This document shows, in pieces, positions 43,533 to 52,866 of a DNA stretch of 64,000 nucleotides. The translations under genes and the position numbers were made by a program. Position 1 is the first letter of the stretch, and each line of letters begins with the position of its first letter. Location of the stretch: NCBI GenBank assembly GCA_934098745.1, contig CAKOPG010000003.1, positions 1 to 64,000 of the forward strand, written 5' to 3'. The notes beneath the pieces were generated by a model that searched no databases, was not told where the DNA came from, and worked only from the letters and a program-made list of their open reading frames with translations. Origin of the DNA: an uncultured Bacilli bacterium (GTDB taxonomy: Bacteria > Bacillota_I > Bacilli_A > RF39 > UBA660).

Positions 43533-44468
43533 CTAATTATTGTCATTAAACTTGCTTTCAACTTGATTAATCATTTCTTTTATTTTTCGAAAGCGATGAT
43601 TAAGTCCTGATTTAGTTATTTTACTGTCAGTTTCTTTACTCATTTTATCACTTAGTTCTGAAAGACTTAATTCAGGATATTTTAAACGATAGTCAATAAC
43701 TGTTTTTAATTTTTCATCTAATAAATCATATAAATCATATTCTTTTAATTTTTCAATGTCTTTTATTTGATTAGAAGCTGTAAAGAATATTTTATCCATA
43801 TTAGCTTGTTCACAGTTATTTAGACGATTAGTCATATTTTTATGATCACGATATATTCTTATATCTTCATAATACATTACACCATTGTAGGCTTTGATCA
43901 AACGTAAGAAATCACTTATTTTTTCGGCTTCTTTGATATAAATCATATATTTTTTATCACGTTTTATTATTTTACTATTTAGATTATTATCATTTAAAAG
44001 ACTACTGATAAATTTAGCATATTCTAAATTATCTACTAAAAATTCTAAGTGATATCTAGATGTTTTGGGATCATTTATACTACCAGATACTAAGAATAAT
44101 CCTCTTAGATAGGCTCTTGATAAGTCTTCATCAGAATAAATATATTCCATAGGAATACTTTGATAACTATTATCTTTAATTATAGATAGGTCATCTAATA
44201 TTAGTTCTTTTTTATTTTTTATGGTAATTATATAACTAAGGCCATTATTAAAATATTTTTTTCTAACGGTTATTATGGGAGTAACATCATAAATATTTTT
44301 AAATAGTTTAAATATTCTACGAGCTACACCATTATTTTCTATATATATTATAATATCTTTATCTATAGTAGCACTATTTCTAATTATAGCTGATAATTCG
44401 GAAATTAATTCTTCTTTACTACATTCTATTCTGGATACTTCATTTTTTATATCTAGAGAAAAACTCAT
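43533..44468 (-). CDS. whiA: Sporulation/cell-division regulator WhiA
   Basis: A 311-residue DNA-binding protein: a LAGLIDADG-like N-terminal part with AYLRGLFLVSGSINDPKTSRYHLE (about 115-140) and a C-terminal helix-turn-helix with LSLSELSDKMSKETDSKITKSGLNHRFRKI. It affects division and chromosome organisation in Bacillus. The ATGA overlap with yvcK is as expected; the usual upstream rapZ is not present, yvcK being first. Confidence 0.94.
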   Translation of the reverse strand: MSFSLDIKNEVSRIECSKEELISELSAIIRNSATIDKDIIIYIENNGVARRIFKLFKNIYDVTPIITVRKKYFNNGLSYIITIKNKKELILDDLSIIKDNSYQSIPMEYIYSDEDLSRAYLRGLFLVSGSINDPKTSRYHLEFLVDNLEYAKFISSLLNDNNLNSKIIKRDKKYMIYIKEAEKISDFLRLIKAYNGVMYYEDIRIYRDHKNMTNRLNNCEQANMDKIFFTASNQIKDIEKLKEYDLYDLLDEKLKTVIDYRLKYPELSLSELSDKMSKETDSKITKSGLNHRFRKIKEMINQVESKFNDNN

Positions 44469-45421
44469 CTTTCATCCTCTTTTGTCAAATATGTAAATAC
44501 TTCTAGAGCTGTTTTGATGTAATCGTGGCGAACTTGATTATGTTTGGAGATAAAAAGTAAATCAGAAGTAATTAATTTTACACCCATGGCGTTAACATTT
44601 TCTTCATCAAGCATAATTTGTTTACTGTGTTCTTCTTTATATAATTCTAAAATATTATCCGGAACTTTTTTATTATTTACTAAGACAACATCAATAAAAT
44701 CTTTGCAGACATATTTGTTAATATTTTTTATACAATCAGATACATTATAATCATCTGTTTCACCATGTTCTGACATGATATTACAAACATACATTTTTTT
44801 GGCCTTAGATTCTTTTAAGGCTTTTTTCATTTCTGGAGATAATAAATTAGGAATAATACTGGTATATAAGCTACCAATACCGATAATTACTAAATCAGCT
44901 TCATGAACAGCTTTTATTACTTCTGGAACAACTTTTACTTTTCTTTTATATTTAATGTTTTTTATATGTTTACCAGCTTTATTGATTTTACTTTGGCCTT
45001 CAATGGTTTCGCCTTCGTATGTATTAGCTACTAAAACAGCTTTATCTTCGGTAAATGGGAGAACTTTTCCTTTTAAATTAAATATTTTAGAAAGTGATTC
45101 AAGAGATGTAGTAAGGCTTCCAGTAATATTATACATAGCTGTTAAGAGTAAATTACCCATAGCATGTTTATCAAGATCACTATAGGTATTAAAACGATAT
45201 TGTAATAAATCTTCAACTAATGGTTCTACGGTTGATAGGGATACTAAAACATTTCTTAAATCTCCAACAGCGGGAATATTGAATTCTTTACGAAGTCTTC
45301 CTGTTGAGGCTCCATCATCAGCTACACTAACTATAGCAGTAATATCCATAGGAAATAATTTTAATCCTCTAAGAAGGGTGGATAATCCGGTACCTCCACC
45401 GATAACAACAACTTTTTTCAT
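44465..45421 (-). CDS. yvcK: Gluconeogenesis/wall factor YvcK (GlmR)
   Basis: A 318-residue YvcK/CofD-like protein with the N-terminal VVIGGGTGLSTLLRGLK nucleotide-binding loop, VSVADDGASTGRLRKE, PAVGDLRNVLVSLS and GIGSLYTSIIPNL. It binds UDP-GlcNAc and stimulates GlmS in Bacillus, linking carbon flux to wall synthesis. It is cotranscribed with whiA. Upstream at about 45480-45510 a TAGACT / TAAAAT pair is a weak candidate promoter. Confidence 0.94.
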   Translation of the reverse strand: MKKVVVIGGGTGLSTLLRGLKLFPMDITAIVSVADDGASTGRLRKEFNIPAVGDLRNVLVSLSTVEPLVEDLLQYRFNTYSDLDKHAMGNLLLTAMYNITGSLTTSLESLSKIFNLKGKVLPFTEDKAVLVANTYEGETIEGQSKINKAGKHIKNIKYKRKVKVVPEVIKAVHEADLVIIGIGSLYTSIIPNLLSPEMKKALKESKAKKMYVCNIMSEHGETDDYNVSDCIKNINKYVCKDFIDVVLVNNKKVPDNILELYKEEHSKQIMLDEENVNAMGVKLITSDLLFISKHNQVRHDYIKTALEVFTYLTKEDER

Positions 45422-45542
45422 ATTTCCTCCTTTAGATAAATATCTATATTATTTTATGAATAAACTTGTTTAATCATATTTATTTTATCAAAATTTCTGG
45501 TAAAAGTCTACTTAATTACATTGGATGAACTTACTTAGGCAT

Positions 45543-45570
45543 AAAAAAATTAGATGATAATCATCTAATT
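45543..45570 (-). terminator. Terminator after the FNT gene / T4SS region
   Basis: Minus-strand AATTAGATGA / TCATCTAATTTTTTT hairpin overlapping the stop codon; it closes the whole 46-57 kb unit. Confidence 0.85.
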
Positions 45571-46300
45571 AATCTGATTCTTTTAAATACCAAATAGATA
45601 ATCCTAGTAAGGTACCACCTATAATGTTTCCTATTGTTACTGGTAATAAATTATTTATAAGAATGGTACTTAGTTTTACAGAGTTATCTAAGATGTATCC
45701 GACTGATAAATAAAACATATTGGCAATACTGTGTTCAAATGATAAAACTATAAAAGTAAATATTGGTAAGTATATGACAATAATTTTTTCAGTTATCGTT
45801 TTTGCATTAGTAGCTAGAAAGACAGCTATACATACTAAGAAGTTACATAATATACCTAGGATAATGGCTGTTTTAAAAGAGTATGCTATTTTAGTATTTA
45901 ATATTTTTATTAATGAATCTTGAAGTAAATCTTTTAATGGAGTCATAGTTATAAGAAGAGCTATAATTAATGAACCACAAAGATTTCCTAAGAAGACAAT
46001 AACCCAATTTTTAAGTAATTCTTTTATTTTTATATCTTTTTGTAATAAAGGAATTACTAGAAGAGAATTTCCGGTAAATAGTTCTGTTTTTAGTAATATA
46101 ACTAAGACAAGTCCTATAGGAAAAACCAATCCAGATAGTATTTTAGCAAGGCTATAATTATCTATACTTAATGAAACAACAGTAGAAATTGTACCAGCTA
46201 AGGCTATAAAGATGCCAGCATACACTGCTAAGATAAAAGTTTTTATTGGTTTATTTGATACTTTTTTCTTAGCAGTTATTAAATAATTATTAATATTCAT
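45569..46300 (-). CDS. Formate/nitrite transporter (FNT) family channel
   Basis: A 243-residue six-helix protein with FNT features: the AGIFIALAGTIS first helix, TELFTGNSLLV (omega-loop region), NWVIVFLGNLCGS, and LSFEHSIANMFYLS with the conserved pore His. The family passes formate, nitrite or hydrosulfide. Which one is not clear. It starts two bases after virD4 ends with no good ribosome site of its own, so it is read from the same mRNA, an unexpected partner for a secretion locus. Confidence 0.87.
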   Translation of the reverse strand: MNINNYLITAKKKVSNKPIKTFILAVYAGIFIALAGTISTVVSLSIDNYSLAKILSGLVFPIGLVLVILLKTELFTGNSLLVIPLLQKDIKIKELLKNWVIVFLGNLCGSLIIALLITMTPLKDLLQDSLIKILNTKIAYSFKTAIILGILCNFLVCIAVFLATNAKTITEKIIVIYLPIFTFIVLSFEHSIANMFYLSVGYILDNSVKLSTILINNLLPVTIGNIIGGTLLGLSIWYLKESD

Positions 46301-46302
46301 AA

Positions 46303-48597
46303 TTATTCATCAGCAAAGAAGTCATCAAAGAAATCATCATCATCTTGTCTAGTGGTTGAAGGTTTATTTTCTTTCGATAATTCACTAAGATTTACTTCAT
46401 CTGTTAATTTAGCTGGTTCTTCTATTTTTGGTGCCTTATTAATAATATCCATTTGTGGATTAGGTGTTTGCTCTTCTTTTTTAGGAGTTGGAGCAATACT
46501 AATACTTGGGGTTGCTAGTTCAACATTGTTTATGCTCTCTTTTGGTAAATTATTAGAAATTTTGCTTTCTTGGTTGTTATTTTCTTTTGAAGCATTGTTA
46601 TTTTTCTCCTCTTGTTCTTCAGCTTCTAATTCAGCTATTTTAGCATCAATTCTTTTTACAAGTTCATCAACACTATAGTTACTGTTTTGTTCAGGTGTTG
46701 GCTGACTAAAAGGATTAGACATACTGAAAGGGTTCGGCATATTGAAAGAACTTGAATTAAACATTGGGTTGCTATTTGGATATCCTCCAGCAAAATTTGA
46801 ATTCATGTTACTTGGTCTATTCGTAGACATTCCTCCAGACATGTTAGAGTTAGAGCCTTGAGGAGAATTATTTTTTAACATTTCGTTCATTTTTTGTTTT
46901 TTTTGTTCTTTTACAAATTCACGGATATCAAATAGTTCTACTTTTTCACGAGGTCTTTCTGGATATGTTGCTTTTTCATATTTTCTACCCCAATCCATTT
47001 GCCAGTTAGGAACTAATTTTGTTTTAAATGGCATAGTTCTTAAACGTAGAGAAATAGTTTCATATTGCTGTAATCTTTGAAGATCACTGACAGTTACTAA
47101 TGGTTTAGAGGCAGTTTTTTCTTTATCTTTAGATTTTACTTCACCACATAATTTAGATAATTCTTCAAGAGCTTGCAATTCACTACTTATTAGGTACATT
47201 ATGTTACAGTTACCTTTAATAGTTTCGGCGTTTTCTTTACCATAAACTTGAGTTAACTGAGCATAGTTTTGAATGATGAAGGTAAATCTAATTAATCTTG
47301 AACGGGCAGCAGTAACCATGGTGGTAACATCTTTTAATGGGGGCATGTTAGCAAATTCATCAAGTATAAAGTTTGTTCTATATGGCAGTTTACCGCCAGA
47401 TTCTTGAGCAACATCTATTAATGTTTCATAACATTGTTTTATGAAAATTGTAGCTAGTGGATGAAGAGTTTTCTTTTCATCTTGAACAATCATGAAGACA
47501 GCGGTTTTTTGTCTGCCAATATCTTCCATAGCAAAATCACTATGACATAACATTTCTGATAAATTATCACGTGATGAGAATAGTTTAATTTTTTGTTTAA
47601 ATGTTGCTAAAACACCTTGCTTAGTGTCTTCAGCAGTATAAACAACTCCGGAAGCATTGACATAAGCCGGACGAGAAGGATCTTTGGCGTTAAAATATTC
47701 TTTAATATAATTATTGTTAGGTCCACCAAATCTTTCTTCACCAAGACTTGACATAAGATTCATACTGTTAAGATTAATTTGATTTGCTTTAGCATCTTCA
47801 AATAATCCAAGTGCTAAACCGGTAAAATAATCAGCGGCTGATTTTTCCCAGAATGGATCAGCACTACCAGCTTTTTCTTCATAAAGAATATTTAGAGCTA
47901 GGTCATCTAGTAATTCTATGGATTTATCGGTATTTCCTTCTTGATATAATTTGTATGGTAAAGCCATAGGATTCCATCCATTACCGTGCTGTGGGTTACG
48001 AAAATTTAAAAGAATGATATTATATCCACGTTCTTGTAACATAGTTCCTGTTTGTTCATAGATTTCACCTTTAGGATCGGTGATAATCATTGACTCACCT
48101 TTTTTGGCAAGGGACTGAACCATAGGAAAAACAACGGCCTGAGTTTTACCACTACCAGTAGAACCGACGATAATATTATGGGCTTCACCATCATCGACCC
48201 ATATTTTTTTACCATCATTTATAACTACTAACCCAGCGGCATCTGCAGTATAAGCTTTGGGATCGACTTCTTTTAGTTGTTTCTTTACTTCACTTTTTTT
48301 AGCCCATCTAGCATATCCATCATCTTTTTTGGCGCCAATATTGAAACCAAAACCACTTTCACGGTCAAAAATATAAGAATTTACGGCCATGAAAACGCCA
48401 ATTAGTGCAAAGATAAATAGAACAATAGTAGCACCAAAATATCTAGGAGTAAAGGCTTTAAATGGTAATAAACCATAGAAGTGTCCTTCATTAGCTAGAT
48501 AAGATATATTTAATACTCCAATACAACAAATATATAGTAATAATACACAAAAACAAACGAATATTACTAAATCTTTTGGTTCAACTTTAAATTTCAT
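46303..48597 (-). CDS. VirD4/TraG-type coupling ATPase
   Basis: A 764-residue type IV coupling protein: two N-terminal membrane helices (about 10-32, 57-77), Walker A NIIVGSTGSGKTQAVVFP (about 142-155), Walker B-like NFILDEFANMPP (about 425), and TFIIQNYAQLTQVYGKENAE. The last 190 residues are a low-complexity Asn/Ser/Met/Pro tail, a Glu-rich helix (VDELVKRIDAKIAELEAEEQ), then an acidic DDDDFFDDFFADE terminus; such tails can bind substrates. I start at ATG 48597 after GAGGTG. It pulls substrate DNA or protein into the T4SS. Own promoter upstream. Confidence 0.93.
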   Translation of the reverse strand: MKFKVEPKDLVIFVCFCVLLLYICCIGVLNISYLANEGHFYGLLPFKAFTPRYFGATIVLFIFALIGVFMAVNSYIFDRESGFGFNIGAKKDDGYARWAKKSEVKKQLKEVDPKAYTADAAGLVVINDGKKIWVDDGEAHNIIVGSTGSGKTQAVVFPMVQSLAKKGESMIITDPKGEIYEQTGTMLQERGYNIILLNFRNPQHGNGWNPMALPYKLYQEGNTDKSIELLDDLALNILYEEKAGSADPFWEKSAADYFTGLALGLFEDAKANQINLNSMNLMSSLGEERFGGPNNNYIKEYFNAKDPSRPAYVNASGVVYTAEDTKQGVLATFKQKIKLFSSRDNLSEMLCHSDFAMEDIGRQKTAVFMIVQDEKKTLHPLATIFIKQCYETLIDVAQESGGKLPYRTNFILDEFANMPPLKDVTTMVTAARSRLIRFTFIIQNYAQLTQVYGKENAETIKGNCNIMYLISSELQALEELSKLCGEVKSKDKEKTASKPLVTVSDLQRLQQYETISLRLRTMPFKTKLVPNWQMDWGRKYEKATYPERPREKVELFDIREFVKEQKKQKMNEMLKNNSPQGSNSNMSGGMSTNRPSNMNSNFAGGYPNSNPMFNSSSFNMPNPFSMSNPFSQPTPEQNSNYSVDELVKRIDAKIAELEAEEQEEKNNNASKENNNQESKISNNLPKESINNVELATPSISIAPTPKKEEQTPNPQMDIINKAPKIEEPAKLTDEVNLSELSKENKPSTTRQDDDDFFDDFFADE

Positions 48598-48622
48598 ATA
48601 CACACCTCTTTTTAATAATTAA

Positions 48623-48651
48623 ATTATAGCACAACATAATTAAACTAGCAA
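48623..48651 (-). promoter_or_regulatory. Sigma-A promoter for virD4-FNT
   Basis: TTGCTA (48646-48651), 17-base spacer, TATAAT (48623-48628). Confidence 0.75.
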
Positions 48652-48654
48652 GAT

Positions 48655-48676
48655 AAAGGGATGATATTAATCATCC
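48655..48676 (-). terminator. Hairpin at the end of the T4SS lipoprotein gene
   Basis: GGATGAT-TAAT-ATCATCC including the stop codon, followed by CTTTATCTT; a moderate terminator that may partly separate virD4 from the upstream genes. Confidence 0.5.
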
Positions 48677-49389
48677 GTAGTTTTATTTTTCTCCATATAT
48701 TCTTTAGCTATTTTATATCCAAAATAAATAACTATAAGTAGTATTAAAGCAAATATATATAAAGTATATTTTGAATTATTTTTGTCTTCTTTATTATTTG
48801 TACTGGAGGAATTACCTGAATTATTAGGATTATTGTTATTTTCATTATTTAAGACAATATTTATGGCTTTATTAGGACTTTTTTTGGTTATTATCCAAGT
48901 ATAAGTATTGCCATTAACACTATTAGCATTATGACTTATTACTGGTTTATCAACTTTAATATTGATACTGACAGTAGTAAGATTATTATATTTTGCAAAG
49001 CAAGTGGTTTGTGAATCCGAAGAAATAATTATCTGATTTTCATAGTTAACTATTGATACGCGATCATAACAATTTGAAATGGCTGAAGATGAAACAATGC
49101 TCGACTTAGTAAAATTATGTTTTAAAATCAATTTACTACCAGATACTTGAGCATCATAGATACTGTTATTTTCTTCTACAGTCGTTTCAATGTCACCACC
49201 AATATTATATTCTTCTTTATCTGTAGGTATTTTCCAATCTTGTTTAAAACTAGCAATCTCACTTTGAGTAGTGCCATTTAAAATTACTTCTTCATGGTAA
49301 TCATCATTTTCAATTGTTAAGTTATACTCACAGGTACATCCAGTTGTCATTAATATTATAAGTAATAATAATATAATTCTTTTTTTCAT
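48667..49389 (-). CDS. T4SS-locus lipoprotein with C-terminal membrane helix
   Basis: A 240-residue protein with a lipoprotein signal and lipobox (ILMTTGC, Cys about 18), a beta-rich ectodomain (20-185), an Asn/Ser-rich linker (NNENNNNPNNSGNSSS), and a C-terminal helix (YTLYIFALILLIVIYFGYKIA) with a basic tail. Dual anchoring by lipid and helix would hold the domain close to the membrane, perhaps as part of the T4SS channel. No known family recognised. It is 13 bases from the wall hydrolase gene. Confidence 0.65.
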   Translation of the reverse strand: MKKRIILLLLIILMTTGCTCEYNLTIENDDYHEEVILNGTTQSEIASFKQDWKIPTDKEEYNIGGDIETTVEENNSIYDAQVSGSKLILKHNFTKSSIVSSSAISNCYDRVSIVNYENQIIISSDSQTTCFAKYNNLTTVSINIKVDKPVISHNANSVNGNTYTWIITKKSPNKAINIVLNNENNNNPNNSGNSSSTNNKEDKNNSKYTLYIFALILLIVIYFGYKIAKEYMEKNKTTDD

Positions 49390-49401
49390 TAGCGCTCCTT
49401 A

Positions 49402-51051
49402 TTAATAATTAGGATCAGTATTTCCTTTGTTATTATAAAAATTATCCATATGCAAGATTCTTGTTTGTTCTAAGAAGGCATTGCCTTGGTGCATATTCCA
49501 CTCACGAATTATTAATCCTTGACTACCGGTAGATTCGGCAACCATATATTTACCACTAGCAGTATCGGCAGCTATAATCATTTGAACATGGCTATTTCTT
49601 GAATTAATCAGATCACCTGGCTGTCCAAAACAAGAGGAATCGGTAATAACGCAACTATCTGAAGAGAATGCATCATGGAAACCATGAGTTGTCTTTCTAT
49701 CGATACGATATCCACCATTCATAATAGCCCAACTTACAAAACCACTACAGTCAAAACCATAGAAATTGTAAACCGTCCCATATGGGGTTGTTTTAGTAGG
49801 AGCGTTGCCTCCAAAATTGCCTGGTAATCCATATTGTTGATAGCTACCTCCCCAGTAATAAGGTAATTTTACTTGATAATTATCATACAGAAAATTTATT
49901 ACTGATACAGCGGCGGTAACTACACCTTCACGAGTACCTTTACCGGCAGAAGTGACACTTTCCTTAATAAAACTATTTAGTTCGGTGACAGATGAACCAT
50001 TGGATGATAAAAATTCATTTAATGAGGTATTTAAAACTTTAGCACCGGTGGTATTTTTAACATCTAAGTTAGCTACAGATGTCATATATGATTTATTACT
50101 AATTGTTACATTTTCTTCGCCGAGATAATACTGCAAGATTTCTTCGGCAGTATATCCTTTTTCAGAGGCTAAATAATAGGCCCCCCATTGGCTAATTCCT
50201 CTACCATGATTACCTTCACAGGTACCTTTTTTCCAAGAATCAGCAATTCCTGATTGAGCATCTACCCAACTAATAGGAATCTTTTGATTTTGCTGTTTGA
50301 TAGTATAATAATTATCATCTTTATCTATGCTACAAAAAGCATCATAACTAACGCTATATAATTCATTTTCTTGCAAAATAACTTTACCGCTGGTTTCTGA
50401 AACCGCTTCATAGATTAATTTAGAAGTAGCAGAATTATCATTAGTAATATCTCTAAATACTTGCTTACGATCGCTTGATTCAATAGTACAATCATTATCA
50501 TGAGTTAATACATAAGTCCTAGCCGCTAGTGCAAAAACTTTATATATTTCTTTATTATTAAGTCCTCCTACTTCAGCTGATACAACACCTGCTACGTAAT
50601 CATCTAAAGAATATGTATCAGAACCAGTGGCAGCATAATTATTTTTTTTATCAGTAAAAATGACGGTTATTTCATCACATTTAGCGGTATAATACCCACC
50701 CATTGTCATGGCTGAACCCGCACCACTATCTTCTTCATTGAAAATAGTTACAAATAACATCATAAAAAGGAAGAAGGAAGCAATTACTATTATAGAAATT
50801 AGGATTACTTTGTTAAAAATTGGAACTTTTAAGTCAGCTTTAAAGTTTCTCCCAAGATCATAAGCACTTTGTTCATTGCCCTGATATGCTTCTTCCTCAT
50901 TAATTTCATTGTTTGCATTATCATAATTATTTATGGTAGCGTCATTACTACCAGCATGGGATAAGTTACGATAATTGCTGTTTTTATTATGTGGTCTTTG
51001 ATTTATTTTTTCTGGATTCTTTTTTTTATTCAAATCTATTTTTTTACCCAA
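49402..51051 (-). CDS. SpoIID-like + NlpC/P60 wall hydrolase of the T4SS
   Basis: About 549 residues: Asn-rich cytoplasmic N-terminus, one membrane helix (VILISIIVIASFFLFMMLFV, about 84-106), a SpoIID/LytB-type domain (about 130-320) with YVAGVVSAEVGG (catalytic Glu candidate, about 160) and HGRGISQWGA, then an NlpC/P60 endopeptidase domain (about 390-545) with GFDCSGFVSW (Cys about 435) and SHVQMII (His about 490). SpoIID cleaves glycan strands and NlpC/P60 cuts stem peptides, so one protein could open peptidoglycan for the channel. Start: TTG 51051 fits the AAGGA site best; GTG 51060 is the alternative. Confidence 0.85.
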   Translation of the reverse strand: MGKKIDLNKKKNPEKINQRPHNKNSNYRNLSHAGSNDATINNYDNANNEINEEEAYQGNEQSAYDLGRNFKADLKVPIFNKVILISIIVIASFFLFMMLFVTIFNEEDSGAGSAMTMGGYYTAKCDEITVIFTDKKNNYAATGSDTYSLDDYVAGVVSAEVGGLNNKEIYKVFALAARTYVLTHDNDCTIESSDRKQVFRDITNDNSATSKLIYEAVSETSGKVILQENELYSVSYDAFCSIDKDDNYYTIKQQNQKIPISWVDAQSGIADSWKKGTCEGNHGRGISQWGAYYLASEKGYTAEEILQYYLGEENVTISNKSYMTSVANLDVKNTTGAKVLNTSLNEFLSSNGSSVTELNSFIKESVTSAGKGTREGVVTAAVSVINFLYDNYQVKLPYYWGGSYQQYGLPGNFGGNAPTKTTPYGTVYNFYGFDCSGFVSWAIMNGGYRIDRKTTHGFHDAFSSDSCVITDSSCFGQPGDLINSRNSHVQMIIAADTASGKYMVAESTGSQGLIIREWNMHQGNAFLEQTRILHMDNFYNNKGNTDPNY

Positions 51052-51078
51052 AATTACCACATCCTTACGCTATTTTTT

Positions 51079-52866
51079 TTATAATCCTCCACCACTACCG
51101 AAGGATTCTAATTCATTATCTGTTAGAGTTACATCTATTTGCATACGTCTATTGCCACATACAAATAAAGCTTCTCCTTGATTATATCTTTTAATATTTT
51201 CTTTTTCATTATCATTTAAATCTACTAACATAGATAAATCTTCAACTGCTTGTTTTCTTAACCCCATGACTAAATAATATGAGGCATTATCAAATATTGC
51301 TTTACCATGCATAATCATATTACTGGCAACGAAATCAGATGGTTGCTGGGTAATAATAATTGTTCCTGTATTATATTTTCTAGCTCTTCTTTGAACTTGA
51401 GCTAAAAATTCAGCACCTAGCTCATTTTGTGAACCTAATAATACATGGGCTTCATCAACAGATAAAACGGTATTAACGTTAGGATTTAAACACAAACTCC
51501 AAGCATATTTTAAAACATTAAATAATAAGGCATTTCTAATATTAACGTCAGAGTTCATAATTTCTTTAATATTAAACACTAAATAATCACATTCTGTATC
51601 AATAGTAGTATGACCATTGAAATAATATTGTAATTCTTTAACTAAAGGTCTTAATTTTAGCTCTAATCTTTCTAAAACATCTCTTTCATGTGTTTTCTCA
51701 GTAATTGAAGTCAACTTACTCGTTACAGTCACATAAACGTCTTGCATGATTGGAAAGTCGGCAGATTTATAATTTGAAAAATTAGTATTATAGGCTATTC
51801 CAAAACGGGCATAAGTTTCTAGAACAATTTCTCCAAATAGAGTTAATACATCTTCTTCAATGTTTGGAGAATAATATTTCATGAAAGCTTTTAGGGTTTG
51901 GATAGTCTTAGTTAAAATGGTATATCCAGTGCCTTGAGTTGTAACACTTTCATCATCAGCATCCATAACGATTTCTAATGGATTGATCATACCATATTGT
52001 CCACCTTTACCAAGATCGATTACTTCACCGCCATAAGCGTTAGTCATTTCAGTAAGTTCACCTTCTGGGTCAACGCATACTAACTGATAACCATTTCTAA
52101 TATGGCTACGAAGCATTAATTTGGCAGCAGTGGATTTACCACTACCAGATGATCCTAAAATAATCATATTGGCATTATTACGGTTACTTTCTTTCTTTAT
52201 TTGGTATAAGAACTGATTAAATAGAACTACACCACCTGAAAATTCTACTCCTAATAAAGTTGCTAAGCCTTCATCTTTTAAACTATCAAAAATGAAAGGA
52301 TACATAGCAGCCATGGTAGGTGATGGCATAATAGTACCAATACGTTCTTCAATAGGTTGCTTATCAAAAATAGGTAAGATTGATTTAAGTACTCTTTCTT
52401 GTTCAAATCTTAATGGAATAGCTGTCATTTCCATGGAATCAAGATAAGTCTTTAAATTTAATTTTTTATTTTCTAATTCTTCTCTGGTGTCGGCAATAAT
52501 CATTAAATGCATCTGAAAATCAAAAGTTCTTGATTGAGAAGAAGTGAATTGTTGAATAAATGATTCAAGTGATTCAATATCTTGACGAATACGTTCTACG
52601 ATAGTGTTATCTCTTTCTGATTGATATCTAGATCTTAATTCGGCCAATTCTTTATTTAACATTTTAGATAGAATTGAAAATGGTACTGGTATATGTTTAA
52701 TAACCATTTTAACTCCGGATAAATTAGTAATATCAGATAGATAACCAACATCGATAAATCTTGGGTAAGATATAACGGTTAAGATAGTGGCATACTTATC
52801 ACTGATACGAATATCAGCTTTATTAAATTGAAGACCTTTCGGAGCTATTTGTGATTTAAAGTTCAT
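51079..52866 (-). CDS. VirB4-family T4SS ATPase, main part
   Basis: A 595-residue protein with a VirB4/TraC N-terminal region (1-195), Walker A IILGSSGSGKSTAAKL (about 235-250), LVCVDPEGELTEM, and Walker B NTVLSVDEAHVLLGS (about 465), ending with a glycine stretch (ESFGSGGGL). VirB4 powers pilus assembly and substrate movement. It is shorter than usual (about 800), because the first part of the normal protein appears to be encoded by the overlapping upstream gene (52856-53401). The start overlaps that gene by 11 bases. Confidence 0.93.
   Translation of the reverse strand: MNFKSQIAPKGLQFNKADIRISDKYATILTVISYPRFIDVGYLSDITNLSGVKMVIKHIPVPFSILSKMLNKELAELRSRYQSERDNTIVERIRQDIESLESFIQQFTSSQSRTFDFQMHLMIIADTREELENKKLNLKTYLDSMEMTAIPLRFEQERVLKSILPIFDKQPIEERIGTIMPSPTMAAMYPFIFDSLKDEGLATLLGVEFSGGVVLFNQFLYQIKKESNRNNANMIILGSSGSGKSTAAKLMLRSHIRNGYQLVCVDPEGELTEMTNAYGGEVIDLGKGGQYGMINPLEIVMDADDESVTTQGTGYTILTKTIQTLKAFMKYYSPNIEEDVLTLFGEIVLETYARFGIAYNTNFSNYKSADFPIMQDVYVTVTSKLTSITEKTHERDVLERLELKLRPLVKELQYYFNGHTTIDTECDYLVFNIKEIMNSDVNIRNALLFNVLKYAWSLCLNPNVNTVLSVDEAHVLLGSQNELGAEFLAQVQRRARKYNTGTIIITQQPSDFVASNMIMHGKAIFDNASYYLVMGLRKQAVEDLSMLVDLNDNEKENIKRYNQGEALFVCGNRRMQIDVTLTDNELESFGSGGGL

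Noticed and set aside
46303..48597. Reading virD4 as an FtsK/SpoIIIE translocase
   Set aside because: Walker motif context (DEFANMPP, IIQNYAQL) and neighbours fit TraG/VirD4, not FtsK.
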